From: Gymnothorax reevesii
Lineage: Eukaryota > Chordata > Actinopteri > Anguilliformes > Muraenidae
Length of the DNA stretch: 64,000 nt
Direction of reading: 5' to 3'
NCBI GenBank assembly: GCA_029721435.1
Contig: CM056581.1
Coordinates: forward strand, 67,752,712 to 67,816,711
Position 1 is the stretch's first letter, and each line of letters opens with the position of its first letter. The position numbers and the translations under genes are program-made. Below the pieces are notes generated by a model. It searched no databases. It saw only the letters and a program-made list of their open reading frames with translations, and had not been told where the DNA came from. This document shows, piece by piece, positions 32,311 through 42,471 of this stretch.

Positions 32311-32507
32311 CAAGCTATCACTAACTCTGAAAACGACGGTCGTCCCGTCACAGCTAATAATAAAATGCGCAAATACAGCAGACATCACGTTAGTAACACA
32401 ATGTGATATACTTGCTGTCAAATAATCGTCACATGGAAAGATATAACGAGGCTTGTTCAACAAAAATGAATGTGTACTTTTTCAGAAAAATACGCAAGCA
32501 ACCTTGA

Positions 32508-32760
32508 ATAATTTGCGATAATAATCAATTGTGATTGATTAGTGAAAAAATAAATACATAATAAACAGCATAGGAAGTTGGTAGTTTGGCCAAGGTGATG
32601 GGTGCGATTTTGGTAAGGTGCTATTATTCTAGATCAGCACTTACAATTGCTTGTTACAGTATATGTGCTCTTACATGAGGCAAGTAAATCAATAAGAGCA
32701 GAGAATACTCTGGAATTAAAACATACAATTGCCATCAAAATTGGTATCTGGTGAATAGGA
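32508..32760 (+). repeat. left arm of a 3-kb-spaced inverted repeat
   Basis: Matches the reverse complement of 35565-35790 closely (aataaatacataataaacag, gatgggtgcgattttg, atcagcacttacaattgctt). The two arms face each other around the satellite block. Confidence 0.85.
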
Positions 32761-33340
32761 GAAAGAGTGAGGAAAAATACACGACCATTCTGCATGTGCT
32801 GTAGTACAAGTTGTTATGGCCCCAATTTGTTATTACAATTTACAACATAACAGCAACAGCAAGGGATGACAGACACAGTTTTAAAAGCTTAAACACATTT
32901 AATGAAAAAAAACAAAGACTAAACTACTATCTACAACTAAATGACCAAGATTGATTAAGAAAATAGAAATATTTACAGTCCCTTGGTGATGTCCTGGGTG
33001 AGGAAAATGCTCATACGCAGGCAAAAATCCACAAAAGAAACTTCACAGGTCTTGAACAGAAATGACAGGTCTGGTCACATGTATCCTTCTCCTTGCAATT
33101 TCTCCTACTACTTTACTGTCTCAATTCTTTTCCTGATATACTCTTTTGCAGACCCCACCCACATTTAGACCTCTTTTTTTTTATTTTCGGGGACTTGCCC
33201 CAGACATGTCCAGGACATGTCTAAACCTAGCTCCAGTCTGAGCTCAATTAAAAAAAAGGTAAATACTGCCATCTAGTGGCCTATATTCACATTACAAAGT
33301 ATATTGAATAAGGAAAGATTCAATGGGAGAATTATTTTAT

Positions 33341-34185
33341 AAATGGCTATTAAAGTTGATACTTTACAATGTGCAATTGGAGAAAATGGAATGAAGGGCC
33401 ATGTTTGAGGGCCTGTAATTCCCATAAATCAATAATACTTGCAAAGCATACTACATGCATTTTAGAACAAGCAAATTGAATATGAAGAGATTTTATGGTG
33501 AAATTATTGAATAAATGACTGTCCAAGTTGGTACATTGCAATGTGGGAAGTGAGACAACTGAATGGGTGGCCATTTTCATGGCCTTTAATTCTTGCAAAT
33601 CCAAAATTTTTCTAAAAATAACACTTCTATACAATACAACATGAATGTCTTTAATGCAGGAATACTGAATATGAGGACATTTTGCGGTGGAATTAAATAA
33701 ATGCCCATTAAAGTTAGTACTTGGCAATGTGCAAATAGAGACAATGGAATGAAGGGCCATGTTTCAGGGCCTGTAACTTTTGAAATGCAACAAATTTGCA
33801 AAAAATAACACTTAACTACCATAATAGATGTATTTAAGCACAAGCCCACTGAATACACAGAGATATGGCGGAATTTTAAATAAATAGCTGTCAAAGCTGG
33901 TACTTTGCGATGTGCAAATGAACGGGGAGCCATATTTGAGGGCCGTAATTCCAGTTTAGCTGAAAGTCTATGATAAATAACCCTTCCATACCATACTACA
34001 TGCATTCTAGTACAAGCGCACCAAATATGAAATGATTCCATGATGAAGTTATTAAATATATGGCCGTCAAAAATGGTGCTTTGCAATGTGCAAATGGAGA
34101 CAATTGAATGGGGGGGGGGGGATATTTTAGAGAGTGTAGTTCTTGCAAATGAAAAAGTTTGCAATGGATAAAGTGCCAAATTCAT
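33341..34185 (+). repeat. satellite-like tandem repeat, ~172-186-bp unit
   Basis: Units begin near 33341, 33513, 33699, 33882 and 34055 at an aaatggct(a/g)t(t/c)aaag word. Each contains actttgcaatgtgcaaat(g/a)g, gaatg(a/g)agggccat, gggcctgtaatt and cat(g)ttagta/caagc words. Divergence between units is high. A further piece at 35370-35410 lies beyond the Tc1 copy, so that Tc1 probably inserted into the array. Confidence 0.85.
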
Positions 34186-34186
34186 A

Positions 34187-35360
34187 CAATAGTACACTAC
34201 AGGCCAAAATTTTTGGGCCACCCTCAGATTTTTAATGGTGCACCCTTGGTTTTGTCCCCTGGGTTTTGGGGAAGGCATTTATACAGCAATGGAACAATTG
34301 AAGTCAAGGCAAGATCTGGAAGACCAAGAAAAATTTCAGATAGAATGGCCCGAGATTTGGTAAAAAATGCTCAGAAGAACCCAAACATCGCTGCAAAAAA
34401 GAGCAGCAGACACAGGTGTAGAGTTTCACAGGACAACAATACAGCGTACCTTAAACAACAAAGACCTACGTGGCAGAGTGGCAAGAGTTTCCTTTCCCTC
34501 AACCTAAATACAAAATTAAGAATCTGACGTATGCAAAAGAAAACCTGAAGAAACCTCAAGCCTATTTGAACAACGTGCTTTGGACTGATGAAACCAAAAT
34601 TGAACTGTTTCAAGTAAGGTCTGTTTGGAGAAAAATGGGTGAAGCATTTGTGGAGAAAAACACATTGTCAACTGAAAAGCATGGAAGTGTATCCATGATG
34701 CTTTGGGGTTGTGTAGCAGCTGGGGGCACAGGCAGTGTTGTGTGAGTGGACAGAAGAATGGATTCCACCAAATAACAAGACATTCTAGAGGCTAATGTTC
34801 ACTGCTCAGTCCAGAAATTGAAGTTGAAGAGATGTTGGGTACCCCAGCAAGACAATGACCTGAAGCATACCTCAAAATCCACCATTAAGTACTCCCAGGA
34901 AAGACGGATGAAGGTTTTGGAATGGCCATCACAGTCCCCACATCACAGACTTGAATATTATTGAAAATCTGTGGAGAGACCTCAGACATGCTGTGCATGC
35001 AAGAAGGCTGAAGACTATTTCTGAGCTAGAGGTGTTCTGTCCAGGTGTTCTCTGGAAGAGTGGGGAGAAATTCAAAGACAAGAATTGAAAGACTCTTTGC
35101 TGGCTACAGCTTTTGCAAGCTGCTATAGCTTCCCAAGGAGGAGTTACAAAGTACGAGCTGACAGGGTTCCCAAACCTTTACACAAGGTATTTTTCCTGGT
35201 ACTATCACTATGAAACTGTCAAAATTATTCTTGCTTTGAAATGTGCTGATGTGTCATGTTTGACTTTGTAGCGTTTAGTGTTCAGGTTTGGTTTAAATCA
35301 CTTGGAGATTAATTGTAAGAGACATTTATACTAGGGGTATAAAGTTTTTGCATAAATGTG
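34187..35360 (+). mobile_element. Tc1-like element, decayed
   Basis: It begins at tacaggccaaaatttttggg and ends in AT-rich DNA near 35360. The reading frames drift, but transposase blocks follow one another over ~900 bp. A matching right TIR could not be aligned by eye, so the right boundary is approximate. Confidence 0.75.
34296..35085 (+). pseudogene. Tc1 transposase relic
   Basis: KARSGRPRKISDRMARDLVK (linker with an intact GRPR), then after frameshifts YLNNVLWTDETKIELF (first catalytic Asp intact), SVSMMLWGCVAAGGTG, QQDND-LKHTSKSTIKY (second Asp intact) and WPSQSP-H, where the following Asp/Asn region is scrambled. Several frameshifts and stops make it dead. The GRPR linker and 'TDETKIELF' place it with the fish Tc1 families that also include 49745-50750. 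Confidence 0.8.
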
Positions 35361-35564
35361 CTTTGAAAGAAACTGAATGGGTAAAAATGTTTTTGGGCCT
35401 ATAATTTATCAAAGGCTATTTGCACACTCCGCTGTATTACTTCTGCTCGGTTACATCAAACAGGCAGTATGGTAATGTTATTTTCAGCAAACAGTTTGAT
35501 TTGCAAAAGTTTTATGTTCCCCACTTCCATTTCCACCCTTCACCAAATACCAGTTGTGATGGTA

Positions 35565-35853
35565 ATTCATGCATTATATCAAGAGTATTTTCTGCTCTAA
35601 TTTACCCATTTGCTTAATGTCAAAACACTTGTACTCTTACAAGCAATTGTAAGTGCTGATCTGGCATAATAGCACCTCATCAAAATCGCACCCATCACCT
35701 TGGCCAAACTATCAACTTCCAATCCTGTTTATTATGTATTTATTTTTTCACTAATCGATCACAATTGATTATTATCACAAATGATACAAATAAAAAAAAT
35801 ACAATTTCAAATCATGTGATTCAAATTCAGTTTCTGGTGGCACAGATTTCTGC
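35565..35853 (-). repeat. right arm of the inverted repeat
   Basis: 35565-35790 mirrors 32508-32760, and 35787-35853 mirrors 31387-31450. On this arm the two blocks are directly joined, while on the left arm ~1.06 kb (the body of the integrase-like copy) lies between them. So either this arm lost that body or the left arm gained it. Confidence 0.8.
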
Positions 35854-35936
35854 CCATATACTTGCAGTCAATAAAGGGATGGATATTTTCTCCCAAACTT
35901 TCAGGTCTAGCGCCGGCCCTGATATCATATATAATA

Positions 35937-36483
35937 TACACTGCCCGGCCAAAAGAAAAGTCGCACACTCAAATATTCAGTTGGAACCCCTGTAGTTTTG
36001 ATTGCAGTGCAAATCCATTTTGTCATTGTTTTGACAACTATATGCAATGCCAGAACATTTATTTTCGATCATACATGCCATAATTTTTGGCCGAGATCTT
36101 GTCTTCTCGACATAATGGTTGAACCACTCGGTGGTCTTTCTTGAGCACATACCAATAACTTTTACTGTGTCTAAGATCAGGACTTTGTGGTGGCAAATAT
36201 GTTTGTGAAATGATTCCTCATACTTGTTTTTGCATTCATGAGTTTCTTTGCTAAATACAGGCCAATAAGTTGCATGTTCTGAAATACTGTAACATCTTTT
36301 CCTCCAGCAAGGGATGTGTCTTCCTACATGATTTTTTGAGAAATGAGTAGCGATGCGCTTCATCAGTCAGGGGAAAAATGATTATTGCCAGCTGAAACAT
36401 ATTAGTAACCGCAATAATGATCCAATTCTAGAATTTGTTCATTAATTTCCAAACGGTGACTTTTTTTTTGGCTGGGCAGTGTA
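35937..36483 (-). mobile_element. 547-bp deletion derivative of a Tc1 element
   Basis: The ends are TACACTGCCCGGCCAAAAGA at 35937 and the inverse of TACACTGCCCAGCCAAAA at 36483, both with TA. A minus-strand open frame of 128 codons (36363-35977) joins N-terminal words (MKRIATHFSKN) to C-terminal words (EWFNHYVEKTRSRPKI). The catalytic middle is deleted. The fragment at 27750-28118 is the same derivative in the other orientation, so the deletion product itself seems to have been mobilised. Confidence 0.75.
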
Positions 36484-36579
36484 TATCGTTAATATATATT
36501 ATATATAATACAAAAGTAATTATATACTATGATAAAAGTGGAAAAAATTATTGATACAAAATACAAACAATATACTTAC

Positions 36580-36679
36580 CTGAAAGGCCCAGGTAGCTGG
36601 TGTGCTGGCGGTACACGCGTTCTGGGCATCTTCTATTATTTAACTGGCGATCAAGGCGATTTAGTACTATCTCCGCCAT
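36580..36679 (-). pseudogene. possible Harbinger transposase first exon
   Basis: The minus-strand ATG at 36679 opens 33 codons (MAEIVLNRLDRQLNNRRCPE ...) that end at CAG followed by a consensus donor GTAAGT at 36579-36574. It lies ~270 bp inside a Harbinger tip (tgggcccgtattcacaaagc, minus strand, at ~36949). Placement and the RRxPERVYRxR-type basic stretch fit a short 5' exon of a Harbinger transposase. The downstream exon is not in its expected place. Confidence 0.4.
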
Positions 36680-36699
36680 TTTCTCAGGGGTTCAACTGA

Positions 36700-36949
36700 G
36701 GCTAAAGCAAGGTGGCTTTTTATAGGCGGTGTGAAAGATAGAGCCCTAAGAGTCCTCTTGACTACTTTTAATCTCTCCCAGACTTAGGAGCTTCTTTTAG
36801 GCCTAAAAGTCTTTATGAATAATACTTCGTGAAAATAATTAGGAGTCCTAAATTTACGACTGACACGCCTATTTTTTTAGGAGTTTCTCCAAAATCTTGC
36901 AGTTAGGACTTACTTTTAGCGCTAAGATGCTTTGTGAATACGGGCCCAG
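36700..36949 (-). mobile_element. Harbinger terminal region
   Basis: The minus strand begins gggcccgtattcacaaagca, followed by aaactcctaaaaaaataggc, taggactcctaat and gcctaaaagaagctcctaag. These are the terminal and sub-terminal words of a common fish Harbinger family. The matching opposite end is not intact at 29.64 kb, so the original element was probably rearranged. Confidence 0.65.
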
Positions 36950-36967
36950 AGTTGCAAATATGCTCTT

Positions 36968-37189
36968 ATTAGAGATTCTATTTGGGGGGTTGAAAATTTT
37001 TGAGACTGCAGTAGTCATTAAAAATTGCATTTTGAGCTAAATTTGGAGAAACCACATGTAATTTTAGTTGTGTTGAGCTATTTAAAATGTTCTTGTCAAA
37101 ACTGTTCATCAGAAGCAGCTGAGAGTTTGTAAATTTTGCTGTTAAACCCAATTTGCGATGGGGGTTGAATAATTTTGACTGCAACTGTA
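36968..37189 (-). repeat. right TIR of the expanded Tc1
   Basis: Mirror of 28452-28665. It ends gactgcaactgta at the TA target. Confidence 0.8.
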
Positions 37190-37327
37190 ATTAATGAGCA
37201 TTTTTCCATCCACATTTATGGTGACATAAAATGTGATGAAGCTCACAAAAGGGAATATATTTATTTTTGCATCCACATCCGATCGGCTTGATACGCCTAA
37301 GAAAATGTTTCTAATCAAAGTGACGAA

Positions 37328-38090
37328 AGAAGAATCTTCATAAGTTGTACATCAAGGACAGTTATGAGAATACTAAGGCTGAATACTGGAAAAATGTGGG
37401 CTATGGTCAAAAAAGAACTGAGGAATGCTTGAAGACTGTATGAAATTATGGAAGGGGCAAAAACTAATTCAAAGCACGTTTTTTCAGTACTGCTGTAGAA
37501 AAAGGATAGTAAAAGAGAAGGTTAAGTGTATAAAGAATAAAGATGGATTGCAGCTGTATGAGAATGAGGATATTGCTGATACCTTAAATAGATACTTTGT
37601 TGAGATTTTTTTTTTTTTGAATAAAGAATTTTTATTAGGCCGGAGGGCATTTCCAATACTCGAAATTATTTTGCAGAAACAGTGATTGGGGATAGTGAAG
37701 TATTAGACAAACTGCATAAGCTTAAGACAAATAATGAAGGCAGTCCTAATGGCTTATATCCTAGAGTTCTCGGGAGAGTTAGTGAGATCGTCTCTAAACC
37801 ACGATCAGTTATTTTTAGGCTGTCTTTAGAAACTGGAGAAATTCAAAATGATTGGTACAGAGCAATAAACAAACCAAAATAAAAGATAGGGGACTGCAGT
37901 GAGCCAGGAAATTACAGGCCAATCAGATTAACTTGCATTGCATGCAAAGTACTGAAATCTATCATAAAAGACAAGCTGAAATTATTTCTATAAAGTAATA
38001 ACATCTTGAAGGATAGCCAACATGGTTTCCATGAGGGAAGGTCATGTCTGATAAACCTTTTGAGATTCTTTGAAGAAGCTACCAAGGCCT
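37328..38090 (+). pseudogene. CR1-type LINE ORF2 fragment, second piece
   Basis: In order: KLYIKDSYENTKAEYWK, MVKKELRNA, KEKVKCIKNKDGLQLYENED, IADTLNRYFVE, then DSEVLDKLHKLKTNNEG and LYPRVLGRVSEIV (N-terminal RT), SLETGEIQNDW, PGNYRPIRLTCIACKVL and DSQHGFHEGRSCLINLLRF. This is the reverse-transcriptase N-terminal third and aligns with 44300-43560 of the minus-strand LINE. Stops and frameshifts are frequent. It ends at the pentanucleotide array. It probably belongs with 28120-28292. Confidence 0.85.
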
Positions 38091-38162
38091 ATAACATAAC
38101 ATAGCATAGCATAACATAGCATAGCATAGCATAGCATAACATGGCATAACATAACATAACAT
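38091..38162. repeat. (ATAAC/ATAGC)n pentanucleotide array
   Basis: About 14 units alternating cataa and catag. The same pentamer forms the 3' tail of the CR1 LINE (42383-42400 and 51514-51536). Confidence 0.93.
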
Positions 38163-38164
38163 TG

Positions 38165-38341
38165 ATGGATGTCATAGCTGTCATAAAACTAGCCACTCAC
38201 ACACACACACAAAAAAAGGAAAGACAGCGATCCAATTAAGAAGGTGATATCCTTGGTGAATAAGTGAAGATCGTAATATCCTTAGTGAACGGATAAAAAT
38301 GTGATATCCTCTGTAAGTAAACAGTAAACAGTAAACATAAC
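38165..38341 (+). repeat. repeat flanking the LINE tail, copy 1
   Basis: Nearly identical to 51346-51518 (gatggatgtcatagctgtc, (CA)n, aaaggaaagacagcgatcca, then gtgatatccttggtgaata-type ~28-bp units). In both places it abuts the pentanucleotide tail of an antisense CR1 LINE. Confidence 0.9.
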
Positions 38342-38875
38342 TGTTATGCCCTCGGGTCCGGGAATGAGGCATAATAGAAACATTAGTAGCTCCTCTCTTT
38401 GGTAGGAAAATGTAGGCATAGGTAACACACATTTAGTGGCATGGCGGCTGTGCACTGTGATTGGTGACTGGTTGGAGAAGTCGGGATGATGCCTTGTGTC
38501 CTGATTGGGCCGTGGTTGGTCATGGGAGGGGTGTCCCTTTTAAATGGGCCACGATTAAAGGTTTCGGGTGCGGTGTGCCGTACCCCTGAAGTGACGGACG
38601 TCGTCATTAAATGCCTGCTTCCAAACAACCCGTATTCTTTATTTTGTCACCCACTACTGCTGTGCTTAAAGAATTAAGATCACTATATTGAACTCAAGAA
38701 CTAACCGACGCGGAGCTAGTCGCCGGTGGAGCGGCAGCTTGAGCTGGCCCTGGAATGCAACGTTGCCGTCGCGAGGGGAGGCAAGTCCTGGCTTTCCTTC
38801 CAGATTCATTAGTCCAGGCCAGCCTGCCTTCTTTTATAAGTGAAATCATATCCCTAGACAAAAGTGACCGTGACA
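38342..38875 (+). repeat. 5' LTR
   Basis: 534 bp, starting TGTTATG and ending CGTGACA. From 38381 on it aligns without gaps to 41883-42377. Confidence 0.9.
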
Positions 38876-39819
38876 ATATTATCCGGGAGCTGAATGTCAA
38901 ATTGTTGAGTTAAGATGTTAGCCAAACAGTTGGGGTCCTTTTGTGTATCTAAGCTAATTTAGCGCTCTGCGTCAAGTAGTGACGTGAGTAGCAAACTAAT
39001 TAGTGATATTGATTCAATTCGTCATAGTAGTGGGTATGTGATTTCGGGTACTTAATAACTTTAGGAGTAAGGTTTGGTTTGGCATATAGGTCTATTTCCG
39101 CAAGTTTTCCTTGTCGCGTTGTTTAGTTAAAATGGTAGTTAAATTTAACCATAATTGTGTTGATAATTAGTATTGCAGGGTTGACGAGTAAATGCGTGGT
39201 CGATAGCTTGGGTTAATTAACGCATGAAGTTGGCTGCAGGTGAGCGGAGTCGCAGTCGTTTGCCTCTTGGTGCGGGCAGTTGATCCCTCAGGCTAAGGCA
39301 TGTGAGGGAATGACTTTTCTGTGAGGTAAATTGGCGTTGTGTCTCATTAGCGTGTTGCCAATTTTCTTAGCGTTTGTTTGCTATTTGGCCAGCCCCGAAA
39401 TTCGATGATTGGTTTGAAAGGATTGAGCAGGCTAGGCGCAAGTTTGTACATTTCTCTTGCGTGGGCTGCTGTTTGTGGTATTCGTGTTTTAAAACGAGTG
39501 TAAGAGTTGAGATGTCTCCTCTTCGGTTGTTGCTAAACGCTTTAATTGTCGCGTTATTGGCTCTCATAATATTTTGGGCATTTCTTTTTGTACAGCATGC
39601 CCATGTTTGGAGTGTTCATGTAAATGTACTCTTTGGATTTTCTTGTTTTGCAAGATAAGATTTGTGGTAGCCTATTGGTGGCACTGCAGTTTTGTCATAG
39701 CATTAGGTTTTTGTAGTCTTTGCGATTTGGTGTGTGTATATGATACTATTAGATATCTATTTTTGTATATTACTCGGCATTGGATTCCTCGGTGTGCGGT
39801 TGTTCCTACTTAACTGAAA

Positions 39820-40981
39820 ATGTCCTGTGACGGACTGGACGTTGTTGAACAGTCTGTTGCGGGGATGGCATTGCCCTCTCGCCGCAAATTTCGGCAGCTC
39901 ACTAAAGACCGGTTGTTACAGCTGGCGACAGAGCAAGAGGTGGAGGTGCCGGACGGTATACTGAAACCTGCTCTAGCTAAACTTACTGTTACCACACTGG
40001 AGTTGGAAGAGTTGTGGGCAGATGAGGAGAGGGAAAATGTACTTCGGGCAGAGAGAGATGAGCGTGAGTCCCGGGAGCGGTTGGCTCAGTTTGAGGTGGA
40101 GCGAACTCGAGCCGCTAAGGGGGTTCCTCTTTTGGAGTTTCGTTTTGACATACGGTCTGCTATATCTCTCATGCCCAAGTTTTCTGAGGAAGATGTTGAT
40201 ACCTTTTTTGACGCTTTTGTGGTGGTTGCTCGTGAATGCAACTGGCCTGAAGCTTAGTGGCCATTATTGGTGCAGAGTGTTTTAAGGGGCAAGGCCCAGG
40301 TTGCTTTTGCTGCTCTGGATCTGCGCATGGGCTTAGAGTATGATTTCTTAAAAATAGCGGTATTGTCTGCGTATGGCGGTGTCCCTGAGGCGTACCGGCA
40401 GCGATTCCGTACTGTGAAACGGCAGGACGGGGAGTCTTATTTGGAATTTTCTCGAAAATTAGGGGTGGCACGTGATTGTTGGCTTAAGTCTACTGAGACT
40501 TACAATTTTGTACAATTGAAAGAGCTCGTGCTGTTGGAGCAGTTTAAGAACAGTGTGCCTCGAGCGGTTGAAATCTATCTTAGTGAGCAGAAGGTCACTA
40601 CTCTTTTGGAGGCAGCTCAAGCTGCAGATACTCATGAGGTCATTCATGTTGGGTCAGTGGGTTTAACTCGCCAAGGTGGTGGCGGGCGCACTGACCATAG
40701 CCAGGGTAGACAGAACTTGGGTAAGAGCCTCCCTCCTGGCGGTAAGGCGTGTTGGGCTTTGCAGCCTGGAGGGAGGAAGCCTATATTTGCTGTGGTTTGT
40801 CACCATTGTGGGGAACCTAGTCACATTAAGCCTCGTTGTCCTTAGCTTAAAAGGGACCGTGACATTATATGCCATGGTTGCCAACGGCCTGGCCATGTGA
40901 AATCCAAGTGTCCCCAGCGCTCCCTGCTGGAGAGTCGAGCTAAAGTGGTTGCGTTGGTGGCCTCTTTGACAGGCAGGAACA
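39820..40981 (+). pseudogene. gag of the Gypsy element, two in-frame stops
   Basis: The ATG is at 39820. An N-terminal part with a Glu/Arg-rich probable coiled coil (ELEELWADEERE, ~residues 60-115) is followed by a capsid-like region (KFSEEDVDTFFDAF, YRQRFRTVKRQDGESYLEF) and a basic spacer. Two CCHC zinc knuckles close it: CHHCGEPSHIKPRC before 40843 and CHGCQRPGHVKSKC at ~40877. In-frame TAG codons at 40255 and 40843 break the frame, the second just after the first knuckle, and translation otherwise stays in phase to a TAG near 40989. Gag packages the element RNA into particles. The knuckles and SCAN-like capsid region fit vertebrate Gypsy gag. Confidence 0.88.
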
Positions 40982-40999
40982 GGTTGGAATAGTTCCAGG

Positions 41000-41803
41000 G
41001 AGAGGCCCCCGCTGAGCTATCAGCCTTTTACTTCTGTGGGGACTGTATCTGTGGTCCAGGGTGGAGAGGAAGTGTCCCTTACCATTTTGCGGGATACTGG
41101 TGCTGTACAGTCCCTCTTGTTGGAAGGAGTGGTTGAGTTGCCTAGTGAGGGTTCTTCCAGGTCAGCACTCATTAAAGGTTTTGGGGGGCAGTACGATTGC
41201 GTTCCATTGCACCCGGTTTATTTAAAATCTAATGTGGTTACCGGGCCAGTGACTGTTGGGGTGGTGCCTACATTACCTGTGCCAGGCATTAGCCTACTGT
41301 TGGGCAATGACTTTGCAGGGTCTGAGGTGTGTGTGACTCCGGTGGTAGTCTCAGCTCCCCTGGAAGTCCCAGAAACACTGGAGTTGGAACGAGAACATCC
41401 AGAAGTGTTTACAGCATGTGTGGTTACACGTGCTCAGGCACATAAAGCTAAAGCCCAAGCTCGTGAGGCCTTGATTCCTGCGGATGAGGTGCGCTCTGTC
41501 AGTGGGGAAGAGGAGCCCGTTAATTTGTCTGATACGGTTTTTGCGCAAACTGTGAGCCGAGAAGGGACCTTTGCTGATAAAAGTTTGGGTCTCTCTTTGT
41601 CTCAAGTGGCAGATGCCACACATTTTTCTAGGGAGGTTTTGATCAAAGAGCAAAGCCAGGATCCTTTGCTGGCTCCCCTGTGGAAGCGGGCTGTGACGTT
41701 GGAAGAGAGTGAGAGCATTGCTGTTGGGGAATTTGTGGACCAAGGTGGCGGCCTGCAGATCGCCCGGCTGATGAGGATTGGTGGGTCCATGTGCAAATTG
41801 TAG
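41000..41803 (+). pseudogene. aspartic protease and start of pol
   Basis: The frame is shifted +1 relative to gag, as often for pol. The first visible codons from ~41036 are GTG, not ATG, so translation would depend on gag-pol readthrough or shifting. The protease shows LRDTGAVQSLL (active-site D-T-G-A), a flap-like GFGG region and GISLLLGNDFAG (the second conserved ILG motif). The linker carries VVTRAQA and then SREVLIKEQSQDPLLAPLWK, the sequence that precedes integrase in fish Gmr1-like elements. It ends in TAG at 41801-41803, slightly before the integrase motif in the next frame. Confidence 0.82.
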
Positions 41804-41882
41804 TTCCGTCTAGCTTTCGGGGTGAGGTGTTGCGGTCAGCGCATGTGACCCCTTTCGCTCGTCATTTGGGGGTGAGGAAGAC
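41779..41882 (+). pseudogene. integrase N-terminal zinc-binding fragment
   Basis: In the frame after the protease stop, HVQIVVPSSFRGEVLRSAHV is followed by TPFARHLGVRKT. The two His spaced as in H-x(6)-H belong to the HHCC finger of retroviral-type integrase. The two Cys and the catalytic core are deleted, since the sequence joins the 3' LTR at 41883. Confidence 0.85.
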
Positions 41883-42377
41883 CATTAGTAGCTCCTCTCT
41901 TTGGTAGGAAAATGTAGGCATAGGTAACACACATTTAGTGGCATGGCGGTTGTGCACTGTGATTGGTGACTGGTTGGAGAAGTCGGGACGATGCCTTGTG
42001 TCCTGATTGGGCCGTGGTTGGTCATGGGAGGGGTGTCCCTTTTAAATGGACCACGATTAAAGGTTTCGGGTGCGGTGTGCCAGACCCCTGAAGTGACGGA
42101 CGTCGTCATTAAATGCCTGCTTCCAAACAGCCCGTATTCTTTATTTTGTCACCCACTACTGCCGTGCTTAAAGAAATAAGATCACTATATTGAACTCAAG
42201 AACTAACCGACGCGGAGCTAGTCGCCGGTGGAGCGGCAGCTTGAGCTGGCCCTGGAATGCAATGTTGCCGTCGCGAGGGGAGGTAAGTCCCGGCTTTCCT
42301 GCCAGATTCATTAGTCCAGGCCAGGCTGCCTTCTTTTATAAGTGAAATCATATCCCTAGACAAACGTGACCGTGACA
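41883..42377 (+). repeat. 3' LTR lacking its first 39 bp
   Basis: 495 bp, gap-free match to 38381-38875. The left end is the breakpoint of the internal deletion. The right end CGTGACA is followed by the TSD ATAAC. Confidence 0.92.
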
Positions 42378-42471
42378 ATAACATAACATAAAATAACATG
42401 AATGGCAAGAACAGGCCTTTCAGCCCAACTAAGCTTGTCAGTTTCTTTATACTATTGTGAATATATCCCTT

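Larger units (their letters stand above)
28452..37189 (-). mobile_element. Tc1-like element expanded to 8.7 kb by nested insertions
   Basis: The outer ends are TACAGTTGCAATCAAAATTA at 28452 and its inverse ending at 37189, both at TA. The inverted homology continues inward for ~215 bp on each side (28452-28665 and 36968-37189), sharing ctactgcag(g/t)ctcaaaa and ttcaacccc words. A minus-strand transposase relic follows the left TIR. A normal Tc1 is 1.3-1.7 kb, so roughly 7 kb between the transposase N-terminus and the right TIR is later insertion. That interval holds Harbinger pieces, a satellite, an integrase-like element and other Tc1 copies. Confidence 0.8.
38342..42377 (+). mobile_element. 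Ty3/Gypsy LTR retrotransposon, internally deleted (probably Gmr1-like)
   Basis: The 5' LTR is 38342-38875 (TGTTATG...CGTGACA) and the 3' LTR 41883-42377. The 5-bp TSD ATAAC is perfect (38337-38341 and 42378-42382). The interior has a ~940-bp leader, gag, protease and then the zinc-binding start of integrase, which runs directly into the 3' LTR. Most of integrase, all of reverse transcriptase and RNase H, and the first 39 bp of the 3' LTR are deleted. The 495-bp shared LTR part differs at ~14 sites by eye (~2.8%). Protease followed by integrase without RT between is the order known for Gmr1-type elements of fish. Confidence 0.9.

Noticed and set aside
39820..41882. An intact endogenous retrovirus with env
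   Set aside because: Only gag, protease and the start of integrase are present. There is no env, and the PR-INT order points to a Gypsy retrotransposon.
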